Assembly (NCBI GenBank): GCA_965242575.1
Contig: OZ251461.1
Coordinates: 1,426,001 to 1,490,000, forward strand
From: JANQOH01 sp965242575
GTDB lineage: Bacteria; Pseudomonadota; Alphaproteobacteria; UBA7887
Length of the DNA stretch: 64,000 nt
Reading direction: 5' to 3'
Made by a program: the position numbers and the translations under genes. Below, one piece after another: positions 1 to 8,441 of this stretch. Position 1 is the first letter of the stretch. Every line of letters starts with the position of its first letter. The notes under the pieces were generated by a model that saw only the letters and a program-made list of their open reading frames with translations, did not search any database and was not told the DNA's origin.

Positions 1-327
1 ACGTCCGCCGAGGGACTCCAGGATCTGCTGAATGCGGTATCGTCCAGAGGCAGAGTGATCGTATTTCATAATCGTCTGCCATACACCTTCCATCCAAAGA
101 TCTATCTATTCAAGTCACCGACCGCGGCCGATATCGTCGTCGGATCCGGCAACCTCACCGAAGGCGGACTGTTCACCAACTATGAAGCCGCCCTTCGCCT
201 CACCCTGGATTTGACCGACTCCGAACATGCCCCGATCCTGGAATCCATCGAGCGGGTTCTGGACGGCTGGGCCGACCTTTCCGCCGGCACGGCTTTGGTC
301 CTCGATAGCGATCTTCTCGCGCGTTTA
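1..327 (+). pseudogene. Phospholipase D-like (HKD) nuclease-type protein, internal fragment cut by IS5
   Basis: Frame 1 is open from the first base, so the 5' end lies outside the window. About 109 codons remain before the IS5-family element begins. The fragment contains a HPKIYLF stretch followed by GSGNLT, which matches the HxK...GSxN signature of PLD-like phosphodiesterases; such domains occur in restriction-associated nucleases and helicases. The reading frame continues into IS sequence and loses all similarity, so the C-terminal part is missing. The sequence beyond the IS belongs to a different gene family, so the rest of the gene was deleted rather than merely separated. Family assignment is fairly secure; biological role is not. 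Confidence 0.6.
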
Positions 328-1255
328 GATCCCGTACCGGAATGGTTTTTGCTTTTATATTCTTGCCATTCTTCGGATGAGGATCTGCACGTTTCCGATG
401 AAGAGCCATGCCTGCGCCGTGGCGATGGTCGCCTCGAAGTCCTTGGCCAGACGCCGGTTACGGCTCAACCAAGCCAATGTCCGTTCGACGACCCATCGGC
501 GCGGCAACGGCTCGAAGCCGCGCATTGTGTCGGACCGTTTCACGACCTCGATCCTCCACCGCCCCTTGCCATCGAGCGCGGCCCGGAGTTTCGGACCCGC
601 ATAAGCGCCATCGGCGAACACGCAGCGCAGCCAGGGAAAACTGGAGCGGATGGAGGTGAGCAGTTCGGGCGCGCCGTCGCGGTCCTGGATATCGGCAGCG
701 TGAACCTGCGCCGTGACCAGCAAGCCGCCCGTGTCGGTGAGGATATGCCGCTTGCGGCCCTTGACCTTCTTGCCAGCGTCGAAGCCGCGCGGACCGCCGC
801 TTTCCGTGGTCTTCACCGACTGGCTGTCGACGACGCCGGCGGACGGGCTGGCCCGCCGCCCCTCCGCCTTGCGCGCCTTCAGCATAAGGCGATGGCCGAT
901 CGACACCCACAAACCGCTATCGCGCCAAGCCGAGAAATATCGATACACCATCCGCCACGGCGGAAACTCCTTCGGCAACATGCGCCACGGACAGCCACTG
1001 CGAAGGACGTACAAGATGGCGTTGACCGCCTCGCGCAAATCCGTGCTGCGCCGGCGCCCCAGAGGCTTGCGGGCCGGCATGTCGGGCGCAATCAGCCGCC
1101 ATTCCGCCTCTCTCAAATCGCTTGCATAGCGCCCGCCATCGCGCGCATACTTCGCGCGAGTGATTTCAGTCCACATGTTGCGCCTCGCTGGCTGGTTCCC
1201 ACAACCAGTGAACCACAACCGACTGAAATCACTCAATTCATTTCGAAACGGCCTC
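328..1255 (-). mobile_element. IS5-family (IS427-like) insertion sequence, copy 1
   Basis: A 928-bp element with imperfect terminal inverted repeats: the right end read inward is GAGGCCGTTTCGAAATGA and the left end is GATCCCGTACCGGAATGG. Both sides are flanked by TTA (325-327 and 1256-1258), consistent with a 3-bp target duplication. It is nearly identical (a few differences seen) to the copy at 27240-28167 and has the same orientation. The left flank is a PLD-like gene and the right flank a membrane-protein fragment, so the locus was rearranged before or after insertion. Confidence 0.9.
355..1176 (-). CDS. IS5-family transposase (copy 1)
   Basis: A 273-residue DDE transposase starting at ATG 1176. 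The order is an N-terminal DUF4096-like domain (DLREAEWRLIAPDMPARK, then RSGCPWRMLP), the first catalytic Asp in GVVDSQSVKTTE, the basic KVKGRKRH motif, the second Asp in VFADGAYAG, and the Glu in RRWVVERTLAWLSRNRRL. Length and motif order match single-ORF members of the IS427 subgroup. Nothing suggests inactivation. It differs from the second copy by at least one conservative residue (I/V in the LIAPDMP segment). Because the MITEs in this window have matching termini, this enzyme or a relative is a candidate for moving them in trans. Confidence 0.93.
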   Translation of the reverse strand: MWTEITRAKYARDGGRYASDLREAEWRLIAPDMPARKPLGRRRSTDLREAVNAILYVLRSGCPWRMLPKEFPPWRMVYRYFSAWRDSGLWVSIGHRLMLKARKAEGRRASPSAGVVDSQSVKTTESGGPRGFDAGKKVKGRKRHILTDTGGLLVTAQVHAADIQDRDGAPELLTSIRSSFPWLRCVFADGAYAGPKLRAALDGKGRWRIEVVKRSDTMRGFEPLPRRWVVERTLAWLSRNRRLAKDFEATIATAQAWLFIGNVQILIRRMARI

Positions 1256-1258
1256 TTA

Positions 1259-1502
1259 CGTCGTGAACCACTGCGGCGACGGGTTCGACGAAGGAGCGGA
1301 GTACCGGCCGGACTTCGTCCTGTCCCGAGAGCGCGTCGATTCCCCGTTTCTTCTGACGCCGGGGAACGGCGCGGCGTTCCTGTACGACGGCGCCGCATGG
1401 CGCGAGGCCGCCGCGGGAGACTCCCGGCCGAACCCGGCGCGCGTCCTCGCGGACGGCGGCCTTGAATTTCCCTGCGGGAGGCGAATACTCCCGCATGGAT
1501 GA
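1259..1502 (+). pseudogene. C-terminal remnant of the duplicated membrane-protein family
   Basis: About 80 codons in frame with the IS boundary encode the tail of the membrane proteins found complete at 4514-6229. Shared segments are YRPDFVLS, DSPFLLTPGNGA and FLYDGAAW, and the same C-terminal FPCGRRI end as the copy at 1824-3576. All membrane segments are missing; the gene starts abruptly at the IS end. It marks a third, oldest or most damaged copy of the tandem module. Confidence 0.75.
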
Positions 1503-1662
1503 CAGGGGGCCCGACGCGCCCTGCGGCAATTTCGACGTCCTCTCCTTCGACTGCTACGGCGCGTCGGCGGCGACGGCGGAGCGTGCGGCGTTCGGCGCTT
1601 CGGTTGACGACCGGACGCCCTTCCCCGACAGCGCTCGCGCCCTCGCCGCGCTCGCCGGATAG
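1495..1662 (+). pseudogene. HAD dehalogenase remnant with two internal deletions
   Basis: This 55-codon ORF reads NFDVLSFDCYG, then jumps to ATAERAAFGAS and RALAALAG-stop, all of which are separate parts of the intact HAD gene at 3573-4295. Both junctions coincide with short direct repeats in the intact copy: a TACGGC occurs at both edges of the first deletion and a GCCGCGCTC-like string at both edges of the second. This fits replication slippage. The nucleophile Asp is retained, but the cap domain and the later motifs are lost, so it cannot be active. Confidence 0.75.
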
Positions 1663-1823
1663 CCCGCCGCTTGCGCCGCAGTATGCGCCCCGTTATTCCC
1701 GTCCGGCGTGTACCGGCCCGTTCGACGCCCTTGAAGCCGCTGAGGCGCCGGTTCGCGGCGTGGAAGCGCGCGGCGAAGCGGACGACCGGAACGAGGCGCC
1801 GCGGCTCGGAGGAGGCGATACCT
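1663..1823 (+). repeat. Upstream repeat of membrane-protein module, copy A
   Basis: The segment before the gene at 1824 is homologous to 4294-4513 before the gene at 4514. Both begin right after a HAD stop codon with TAGCCCGCCGCTTGCGCCGC and end in GAGGCGAYACCTATG, and both contain a coding-like stretch GPFD(A/T)LEAAE that resembles the start of the small gene at 6295. It shows that the duplicated unit includes a decayed copy of that small gene as well as the membrane protein and the HAD gene. Confidence 0.65.
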
Positions 1824-3576
1824 ATGCGAGAATCTATTCTCCGCGGCGGCGGCGTCCCTCCGATGCTCGTCCTTGCGTTGGCGCTGTCGTATATATTCGT
1901 GTTCGGCGAGAGGCGCGACCATTTCTATTGGCTGCACGACTGGATGTCGTCCAACAACATGGCCGTCGCCGCCAACCTTTCGCCGGAGCATGATTTTCTC
2001 GGTTTCAAGAGTCGGGGCATCGGACGCTCGGGCGACCCCCAATACCTGTCCTACAACAGGTTTCCCATCGGCGCGGCCGTCCTTACGAAATTGGCCATCG
2101 CGCCGTTCGAGGGAGATCTGTCGGCGCAAATATTCGCCGCGAAAACTCTCTCCGTCCTGCTGTTTTGCGGCGCTGCGTTGTTGGCCTGCCTGGCCCTGGG
2201 CCGGCTCTTCCGGGACCGTTGGGGCGCCGCCGCCGCGACGCTGCTGGCGTTCTCCTCCTGGCCCGCGCTGGCGTTCGCCGACATGGTCGGCGAGGGCATG
2301 GTCTCCCTGTTCGGGGTCATGCTGGCTTTCCACGGCCTGGTGGTTTTCGCCCGGGAGGGCCGCTTCCGCCAGCTTCTGGGAAAAACTTGCGCGGCCTTGC
2401 TTCTGGGCTGGCACGTCGCCGGCCTCGTTCTGGCCTTCGTCGCCTTGAGCGCAGGCGCCGCCGTCATCGGGCGGGCGGCGGGGCGCCGGCCCGCGTTCGG
2501 CCGGATCGCGCTGTATGGCGGCGCCTCCTTCGTGTTCGCCGTGTTCGTCATGTCGGTTAACTTTTCGAACGAGTATCGCATGAACGACCATAAAGGCGGG
2601 TTCGCCGACCTGCCATCGGTGAAATCCGCCCTGGCCCGGACCGGAATCTCCGAACGATACGGCGTCCGGAGCCTCGAGACCGCGATGAACGTCCGGAAGC
2701 AGGCGACGGCCTTCGCCGGAGAGAACGCGATCCCGTTCGCGTTCTTCGATCCGGGCGCGGACACCGCGGGGACCGGTACGCCGAAAGCGCCCGTAGATAT
2801 GCACGCCATGGGACTGGTCGTTCTCGCAACCGTCTGCGCGGGCCTGTTTTTCGTCGGCCACCGGATCGTCATGGCGAGTCTCGTCCTGTCCAGTTTCGTC
2901 TATGCCGCGATGGTCCCCTTTACCCTGAACCACCATTATGAATCTATACCTTATATTTCCGTTTCCCTGTTTTTCTACTTCCTTGTCGTGCGCCTCGTGC
3001 GGCGCGCGATGGAGCCGCGTTTCGCGTCCGCGCTGTGCGTCGTGTCGGCCGCGGCGGTATTCGGCGCTTCCAACGTCGAGACGAGCAAGTTCCTGGCGGC
3101 GGCGCCGGGCGCCGGTAGCGGGGGGGGGGGGGGGGGGGCACGAGGACGCCCATCGTTATTTCGCCCGCAGCCCGGAGGCGGCGGCGTTCCGTGAGGCCCT
3201 GCTCCGCGATTTCGATGCGATACGCGCGATCGCGCCGCGCGGCGCCAGGATTTACGTTACGATCGAAGGGCGAAGGAAGGAACTTATCGCGTTGTTCGGA
3301 GCGCGCGCGGCGCTTTCCGTTTACTTGTCGGGCTACGTCATGAATTATCGCGGCTCAAGGTTCCATGAAGGAGTGGAATATCGGCCGGAATTTGTCCTTT
3401 CCTTCGCCCGCTTCGATTCCCCGTTTCTTTTGACGCCGGGGAACGGCGCGGTGTTCCTGTACGACGCCGCCGCATGGTGCGCGGCCGCCGCGGGAGATCC
3501 CGGTCGAACCCGGCGCGTCCTCGCGGGCGCCGGACTTGAATTTCCCTGCGGGAGGCGAATGATCCCGCGGGAATGA
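1824..3576 (+). pseudogene. Large membrane protein (GT-C-like), copy A, frameshifted at a 19-G tract
   Basis: From ATG 1824 (after GGAGGAGGCG) the frame encodes an N-terminal membrane segment, the motif RDHFYWLHDW, a long loop with YNRFPIGAAV, and several further hydrophobic segments, closely matching the intact paralogue at 4514-6229. At 3120-3138 there are 19 consecutive G. In the frame given, translation ends soon after in an unrelated Gly/Arg/Pro tail at 3194. The expected C-terminal domain (FREALLRDFDAIR, then DSPFLLTPGNGA) continues in another frame to 3576. Loss of one G, giving 18, would join both parts into a product of about 583 residues. The architecture suggests a multi-pass glycosyltransferase-like protein; the substrate is unknown. 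It may be phase variable, a pseudogene, or a homopolymer sequencing error. Confidence 0.7.
3120..3138. repeat. Poly-G tract of 19
   Basis: Nineteen G in a row lie inside the coding sequence of the membrane protein at 1824. The intact paralogue has a mixed GGCGGCGGG-type sequence at the equivalent place. Tract length decides the reading frame: a multiple of three joins the two halves, 19 separates them. Confidence 0.95.
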
Positions 3577-4295
3577 ATGGGGCGGCCGACATGCGCTACG
3601 ACGGTTTCGACGTCCTCTCCTTCGACTGCTACGGCACGCTCATCGACTGGGAGGCGGGGTTGCTCGCGGCGCTCCGCCCCTGGGCCGCGCGGACCGGGGC
3701 GCGGGCGGACGGCGAGGATCTGCTGGCCGCCTTCGCGCGCCGCGAGACGGCGGCGCAGAAGGCCCGGCCCGGCGCGCCCTACCCGCAAATCCTGGCGGCG
3801 GCGCTGGACGCGATCTCGCGCGAGTACGGCGCGCCGGCGACGGCGGCGGAGCGCGCGGCGTTCGGCGCCTCGGTGGGCGACTGGCCGCCCTTCCCCGACG
3901 GCGCCCGCGCCCTCGCCGCGCTCGGCGAGCGGTACCGCCTCTGCATCCTCTCCAACGTCGACCGGGCGAGTTTCGCGCGCTCCGCCGCCCGGCTGGGGAC
4001 GGAGTTCGACTACGTCTTCACCGCGCAGGATATCGGCGCCTACAAGCCGGACCCGCGCGCCTTCCGCTTCCTCGCCGACCGGCTCGCCGCCGCCGGTTTC
4101 GCCAGGGCGCGCGTCCTCCATGTCGCGCAGAGCCTCTACCACGACCACGAACCCGCCCCCGCGGCGGGGTTCGCGAGCGTGTGGATCGACCGCCGCCAGG
4201 GCAGGCCGGGCGGCGCGGCCCCGGCGGCGCGCAGCGCTTACGACGCGCGTTTCACCGGCCTGGCGGCCTTCGCCGCCGCCGCGCTCGCCGGATAG
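3573..4295 (+). CDS. HAD-superfamily haloacid dehalogenase-like hydrolase
   Basis: A 240-residue protein whose ATG overlaps the stop of the preceding membrane-protein gene (ATGA), so the two are translationally coupled. Motif I is SFDCYGTLIDWE with the nucleophile Asp, motif II is LSNVDR, the motif III Lys is in GAYKPDPRAF, and the acidic end region is HVAQSLYHDH. This is the pattern of type II (S)-2-haloacid dehalogenases, which hydrolyse C-halogen bonds through an aspartyl ester, although many members have other substrates. An internally deleted relative lies at 1495-1662. A second possible start is ATG 3591. The substrate cannot be told from sequence. Confidence 0.85.
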   Translation: MNGAADMRYDGFDVLSFDCYGTLIDWEAGLLAALRPWAARTGARADGEDLLAAFARRETAAQKARPGAPYPQILAAALDAISREYGAPATAAERAAFGASVGDWPPFPDGARALAALGERYRLCILSNVDRASFARSAARLGTEFDYVFTAQDIGAYKPDPRAFRFLADRLAAAGFARARVLHVAQSLYHDHEPAPAAGFASVWIDRRQGRPGGAAPAARSAYDARFTGLAAFAAAALAG

Positions 4296-4513
4296 CCCGC
4301 CGCTTGCGCCGCGGCGGGCGCGCCGTTATCTTCCCCGGCGCGTACGGCCCGTTCGACACGCTCGAAGCCGCCGAGACGTCGATCCGCGCCGGCGCCGGCG
4401 GCGTGGACGCGCCGGGAGCCGCCGCGGCGGCTCCCGGCCGGTTCGCGGGGCGGAAGCCCGCGGCGAACCGGGCGGCCGGAACGAGGCGCCGCGGCCCAGA
4501 GGAGGCGACACCT
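4294..4513 (+). repeat. Upstream repeat of membrane-protein module, copy B
   Basis: Homologous to 1663-1823, but longer by a GC-rich insertion around 4390-4460 that contains inverted GGGAGCCGCCGCGGCGGCTCCC. It includes a decayed coding stretch PFDTLEAAETS similar to the start of the gene at 6295. The strong inverted repeat could form a hairpin between the HAD gene and the next gene. Confidence 0.6.
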
Positions 4514-6229
4514 ATGCAAGAGGCTTTCCCTCCGCTGCCGGATCGCGGCGGCGTCCTCCGTCCGATGCTCGTCGTTGCGGCGGTCTTGTCGTATATATTC
4601 GTGTTCGGTGAGAAGCGCGACCATTTCTACTGGTTGCACGACTGGTCGTCGTCGCTAAACCTGTCCGTCGCCGTCAACCTTTCTCCGGACCATAATTTTC
4701 TCGGTTTCGAGCATCGGTTCGTTGGATCGTTGGGCGATCCCGAATACGCACTCTACAACAGGTTTCCCATCGGCGCGGCCGTTCTCACGAAATTGGCCAT
4801 TGCGCCGTTCGAGGGGGACCTGTCGGCGCAAATATTCGCCGCGAAAACCCTCTCCGTCCTGCTGTTTTGCGGCGCAGCGCTGTTGGCTTTCCTGGCTTTG
4901 GGCCGGCTTTTCCGGGACCGTTGGGGCGCGGCCGCCGCTGTGCTGCTGGCGTTCTCCTCCTGGTATGCGCTGATGTTCGCCGATCTGGTCGGCGAGGGCA
5001 TGGTCTCCCTGTTCGGGGTCATGCTGGCTTTCCACGGCCTGGTGGTTTTCGCCCGGGAGGGCCGCTTCCTCCAGCTTCTGGGAAAGACTTGCGCGGCCTT
5101 GCTTCTGGGGTGGCACGTCGCCGGCCTCGTTCTGGCCTTCGTCGCCTTGAGCGCGGGCGCCTCCGTCATCGGGCGGGCGGCGGGGCGCCGGCCCGCATTC
5201 GGCCGGATCGCGCTGTATGGCGGCGCCTCCTTCGTGTTCGCCGTGTTCGTCATGTCGGTTAATTTCTTTAACGAGTATCGCCTGCACGGTTATCAAGGCG
5301 CGTTCACCGACCTGCCGTCGGTGGAGTCCGCCCTGAGTCGGACCGGGATCTTCGAACGATACGGCGTCCGGAACGTCGAGACCATGATCGACATCCAGAA
5401 ACGGACGATAGCCTTCGCCGGAAAAAGCTCTATCCCGTTCGCGTTCTTCGATCTGGGCGCAGACACTGCGCGCGGCGCAGCGCGGAAAGCGCCCGTGGAT
5501 CTGCACGCCATGGGACTGGTCGTTCTCGCAACCGTCGGCGCGGGCCTGTTTTTCGTCGGCCGCCGAATCGTCGTGGCGAGTTTCGTCCTGTCCGGCTTCG
5601 TCTATGCCGCGATAGTTCCCTTTAACTTGAACCACGATCACGAAGCCGTGCATTATATTCCCATTTCCCTGTTTTTCTACTTCCTTATCGTGCGGCTCGT
5701 GCGACGCGTGCTCGATCCGCGTTTCGCGTCCGCCCTGTGCATCGTGTCGGCCGCGGCGATATTCGGCGCCTCCAACGTCAAGATGAGCAAGCTCACGGAG
5801 GCGGCGCCGCGCGTCGGCGGCGGGATCTACGTGGACGCTCATCGACAGTTCGGCGACAGCCGGGAAGCGTCGGCGTTCCACGAAACCATGCTCCGCGATT
5901 TCGATACGATACGCTTGATCGCGCCGCGCGGCGCCAAAATCTACGTCACGACGGGACGCAAAATTGAGGAACGTGTCGCGTTCGGCGCGTATGCGGCGCT
6001 TTATATTTACCTGTCGGGCTACCTCGTAAATCATGACGATTACGAGTTCCGCGAAGGAACGGAATACCATCCTGACTTCGTCCTTTCTCTCAGGCGCTTC
6101 GATTCTCCGTTTCTGCTGACGCCGGGGAACGGCGCGGTGTTCCTGTACGACGGCGCCGCATGGCGCGCGGCCGCCGCGGGAAGCTCCCGGCCGAATTCGG
6201 CGCGCGCCCCTGCGCAAGGCGGCCGCTGA
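4514..6229 (+). CDS. Multi-pass membrane protein, GT-C glycosyltransferase-like, copy B
   Basis: An intact 571-residue protein from ATG 4514. It begins with a hydrophobic helix (LVVAAVLSYIFVFG), followed by RDHFYWLHDW and a periplasmic-type loop with YNRFPIGAAV, then about eight more hydrophobic stretches up to residue 430, and a soluble C-terminal domain of about 130 residues ending near DSPFLLTPGNGA and FLYDGAAW. The layout (first membrane helix, large loop with acidic and aromatic residues, many helices) resembles GT-C transferases that use lipid-linked sugars, but no diagnostic DxD pair was confirmed. It is a close paralogue of the frameshifted gene at 1824. Together with the HAD gene it forms a tandem-duplicated module. 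Function is inferred only. Confidence 0.65.
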   Translation: MQEAFPPLPDRGGVLRPMLVVAAVLSYIFVFGEKRDHFYWLHDWSSSLNLSVAVNLSPDHNFLGFEHRFVGSLGDPEYALYNRFPIGAAVLTKLAIAPFEGDLSAQIFAAKTLSVLLFCGAALLAFLALGRLFRDRWGAAAAVLLAFSSWYALMFADLVGEGMVSLFGVMLAFHGLVVFAREGRFLQLLGKTCAALLLGWHVAGLVLAFVALSAGASVIGRAAGRRPAFGRIALYGGASFVFAVFVMSVNFFNEYRLHGYQGAFTDLPSVESALSRTGIFERYGVRNVETMIDIQKRTIAFAGKSSIPFAFFDLGADTARGAARKAPVDLHAMGLVVLATVGAGLFFVGRRIVVASFVLSGFVYAAIVPFNLNHDHEAVHYIPISLFFYFLIVRLVRRVLDPRFASALCIVSAAAIFGASNVKMSKLTEAAPRVGGGIYVDAHRQFGDSREASAFHETMLRDFDTIRLIAPRGAKIYVTTGRKIEERVAFGAYAALYIYLSGYLVNHDDYEFREGTEYHPDFVLSLRRFDSPFLLTPGNGAVFLYDGAAWRAAAAGSSRPNSARAPAQGGR

Positions 6230-6294
6230 TTTCCGCGCGGGAGGCGTGCGCCGCCGCTTGCGCCGCGGCGTGCGCCCATTATCCTCGCCCCGGC

Positions 6295-6528
6295 ATGTAC
6301 CGTCCGTTCGACAGACTCGGAGCCGCCGAGACGCTGGCCCGCGCCGGCCTGCCCGGGCCGCGCGCGAAGGCCATCGCCGTCGCCATGCGCAAGGCCGTTG
6401 GCGAGAACGTCGCGGCCGGGGCCGATATCGCGGAGGCGAAGGCCGAGCTCGCGGCGGCGAAGCGGGTTCTCGGCTTCACGGCCGCGCTCCTCCTCGCGAT
6501 AACCGGGCGCGTTTACGGCGTCGTCTAG
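6295..6528 (+). CDS. Small coiled-coil protein with C-terminal membrane anchor (DUF1640-like)
   Basis: Seventy-seven residues from ATG 6295. The first 60 are helical and alanine-rich (MYRPFDRLGAAETLARAG, then KAIAVAMRKAVGENVA), and the C-terminal 20 are a hydrophobic anchor (VLGFTAALLLAITG). This matches the layout of short DUF1640/CCDC90-like coiled-coil proteins, common in phage and bacterial genomes. Decayed relatives of its first codons appear upstream of both membrane-protein genes, which suggests that it was part of the duplicated unit. Role unknown. Confidence 0.5.
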   Translation: MYRPFDRLGAAETLARAGLPGPRAKAIAVAMRKAVGENVAAGADIAEAKAELAAAKRVLGFTAALLLAITGRVYGVV

Positions 6529-6548
6529 CGCCGCCGCCCGCTTCCCCC

Positions 6549-7604
6549 ATGTCCACGCCGGCTCTCGTCCCCTACCTCCATTACCGGCCGCGCATCGGCG
6601 CGGGCGCGCGGTTCGGGCGGGGCGCCGTCGTCGTCGGGCGCGCAACGGTGGGGGCGGGAACGGAGCTCGGCGACCTGGCGGTGTTGCGCGCCGATGGCGA
6701 ACGCATCGACATCGGCGCCGATTGCCGAATCCTCGCCCGCGCCACGGTCCACATTTCCGACGGGCGCCTGCCGGCCCGGGTCGGCGACCGCGCGACGGTC
6801 GGGCGCTACGCCCTGGTCCACGCCTGCGACGTCGGCGACGACTGCGTGCTCGCCGACGGCGCGGTGGTCATGGACGGCTCCAACGTCGGCGCGGGCGCGT
6901 TCGTCGCCGCCGGCGCGCTGGTCCCGCCCGGCAAGACCCTCGCGGGCGGCGTCGTCCACGCCGGCAATCCCGCCCGCCCGGCGCGCGACCTGCGGCCGGG
7001 CGAGCTGGCGGCGCTGCGCCGCGCCGTCCGCGAGGGGCGGGGCGGCGAGCATCTCGACTTCGCGCCGCCGCCGCCGTCGATGGCGCCTTACCGCGCCGAC
7101 GGGCGCGCAGGGGGGCCGGAGGTCCACTCGACCGCCTTCGTCGCGCCGGGCGCGGCGCTGCGCGGGCCGGTCCGCCTCGCCGAATCCGCCAGCGTGTGGT
7201 TCGCCGCCGCCGTCTGCGCCGACGGCGCGGAGGCGGCGATCGGCCCGCGCTCCAACGTGCAGGACAATTCGATACTCGTCGCGACGGCGGCGGACGGCCC
7301 CATCGTCATCGGCGCGGACGCGACCATCGGCCACAACGTGCGCATGGGCGCGTGCCGGGTCGGTGACGGCGCGCTGGTCGGCATGGGCGCGGAGATGGCG
7401 CCGGGCGTCGTGGTCGAGGACGGCGCGGTGGTGGGCGCCCGCGCGCTGGTGGAGCCGGGGACGGTGGTGAAGGCGGGCCATGTCTGGGCCGGCCGCCCGG
7501 CGCGCCCCTTCCGCCCCGTGACGGCGGAGGAGCGGCGCTTCTTCGCGCGCGGCTGCGCCGTCTATGTGGGCTACGCCGCGCGTTACCTGGCCCGCGCCGC
7601 ATAG
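6549..7604 (+). CDS. Tandem left-handed beta-helix protein, two gamma-carbonic-anhydrase-like domains
   Basis: A 351-residue protein from ATG 6549, 20 bases after the preceding stop. Residues about 13-150 and about 190-320 each form a hexapeptide-repeat domain of the gamma-carbonic anhydrase/PaaY type, joined by a linker with FAPPPPSMAPY. Comparison with the zinc ligands of gamma-CA (His81, His117, His122 in Cam) gives His68, Arg86 and His91 in domain 1, but Val244, His262 and Met266 in domain 2. Each half therefore lacks part of the metal site, and together they hold one full set. In gamma-CA the site is built at a subunit interface from two His of one chain and one of the next, so the fusion may form composite sites. 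Enzymatic activity is inferred, not shown. Confidence 0.75.
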   Translation: MSTPALVPYLHYRPRIGAGARFGRGAVVVGRATVGAGTELGDLAVLRADGERIDIGADCRILARATVHISDGRLPARVGDRATVGRYALVHACDVGDDCVLADGAVVMDGSNVGAGAFVAAGALVPPGKTLAGGVVHAGNPARPARDLRPGELAALRRAVREGRGGEHLDFAPPPPSMAPYRADGRAGGPEVHSTAFVAPGAALRGPVRLAESASVWFAAAVCADGAEAAIGPRSNVQDNSILVATAADGPIVIGADATIGHNVRMGACRVGDGALVGMGAEMAPGVVVEDGAVVGARALVEPGTVVKAGHVWAGRPARPFRPVTAEERRFFARGCAVYVGYAARYLARAA

Positions 7605-7624
7605 CCGCCGCCCCGCGAAAACCC

Positions 7625-7653
7625 TTGACTTTCGCGCCTTTCCGCGCTATGGT
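7625..7653 (+). promoter_or_regulatory. Sigma70-type promoter of the first NHLP precursor
   Basis: TTGACT at 7625-7630 and TATGGT at 7648-7653 are separated by 17 bp, 51 bases before the ATG at 7704. The same arrangement precedes the genes at 8564, 9276 and, on the other strand, 12683. Confidence 0.65.
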
Positions 7654-7703
7654 CGCCGCCGTCCGCCGCGATGGAGGCGGGCGCGGCGGAAAGGAGGCGA
7701 AAG

Positions 7704-8009
7704 ATGGCCGAACCCGTATTGGAGGCGATCGCCAGGAGCTACCGCGAGGATGCGGAGTTCCGCGCCGCGGTCGAGACGGACGCCCGGGCCGCGCTGGCGG
7801 CGCGGGGTCTGGACGTCGCCGATTGGCGAGGCGAGCTGCGCGTCGCGGTCGACACCGGCGAGACGACGCATGTCGTGTTCCCGCCCGACCCGCATGCGGT
7901 CCTGCCCGACGGCGCGCTGGACGGCGTCTCCGGCGGCCACGCCCTCGCCACCGCGGCGGGGCGGCGGCGGGAGGCGATCCGGTGGGGAACCTATCTGGGT
8001 CCCCGGTGA
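7704..8009 (+). CDS. NHLP-type RiPP precursor peptide 1
   Basis: A 101-residue peptide with an AAGGAGGCG ribosome site before ATG 7704. The leader (1-78) is related to the nitrile hydratase alpha-subunit-like leader family: SYREDAEFRAAVETDARAAL early, then VVFPPDP and DGALDGVSGG, where GG is the expected leader cleavage point. The 23-residue core that follows is basic, with RWGTYLGPR at its end, and contains no Cys, one Ser/Thr cluster being limited to two Thr. It starts the run of precursor genes and is probably co-transcribed with the next one 98 bases downstream. The modifying enzyme is presumably the fused cyclodehydratase at 10000. Confidence 0.85.
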   Translation: MAEPVLEAIARSYREDAEFRAAVETDARAALAARGLDVADWRGELRVAVDTGETTHVVFPPDPHAVLPDGALDGVSGGHALATAAGRRREAIRWGTYLGPR

Positions 8010-8107
8010 CGCCCGTTGGCGCGAATTGCGGCGTTCCCGCCCACCCGCGGCGCTCCGGCGCCGGCGAACGCGGTCGGTCGGGCGCGCTGCCGAGGAGGTA
8101 ACGAACG

Positions 8108-8431
8108 ATGACCGGGTTTCCGCTCCGGGAGCTCTCCGAACTCTACCACGGCGACGCCGGGTTCCGCGCGGCGGTCGACCGCGACGCGCGGGCGGCGCTG
8201 GCCGCGCGCGGCGTCCATTTCAACGGGCCGGGCGAGCTCCGCCTCGCGGCCAACAGCGGGGAGACGACGTATGTCGTGTTCCCGCCCGCCCCGAACGCAT
8301 CGGTGCCGGACGGCGCGCTGGACGGCGTCGCCGGCGGCTGGGGCGGCTACCCGAACGGCCTGACCCACAACGGCAGGTACTACACCGCGGCGCAGCTGTC
8401 GGCGGGCGGACGGTACGACAGCTGCCGCTGA
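8108..8431 (+). CDS. NHLP-type RiPP precursor peptide 2
   Basis: A 107-residue peptide preceded by GAGGAGGTAACGAACG. The 77-residue leader shares RELSELYHGDAGFRAAVDRD, GPGELRLAAN, YVVFPP and DGALDGVAGG with its neighbours. The 30-residue core is the longest in the set, rich in Gly, Tyr and Asn (WGGYPNGL at its start) and ending in SAGGRYDSCR, with one Cys, two Ser and two Thr that could be heterocyclised. The same tail, with Ser for Cys, occurs in precursor 3. A strong GC-rich hairpin follows the stop codon. Confidence 0.87.
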   Translation: MTGFPLRELSELYHGDAGFRAAVDRDARAALAARGVHFNGPGELRLAANSGETTYVVFPPAPNASVPDGALDGVAGGWGGYPNGLTHNGRYYTAAQLSAGGRYDSCR

Positions 8432-8441
8432 CCGCTCCCCC

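Noticed and set aside
36..327. Could the first frame be a complete short gene starting at 55?
   Set aside because: The frame is open from base 1 and continues into IS sequence, so it is only an internal part of a longer gene.
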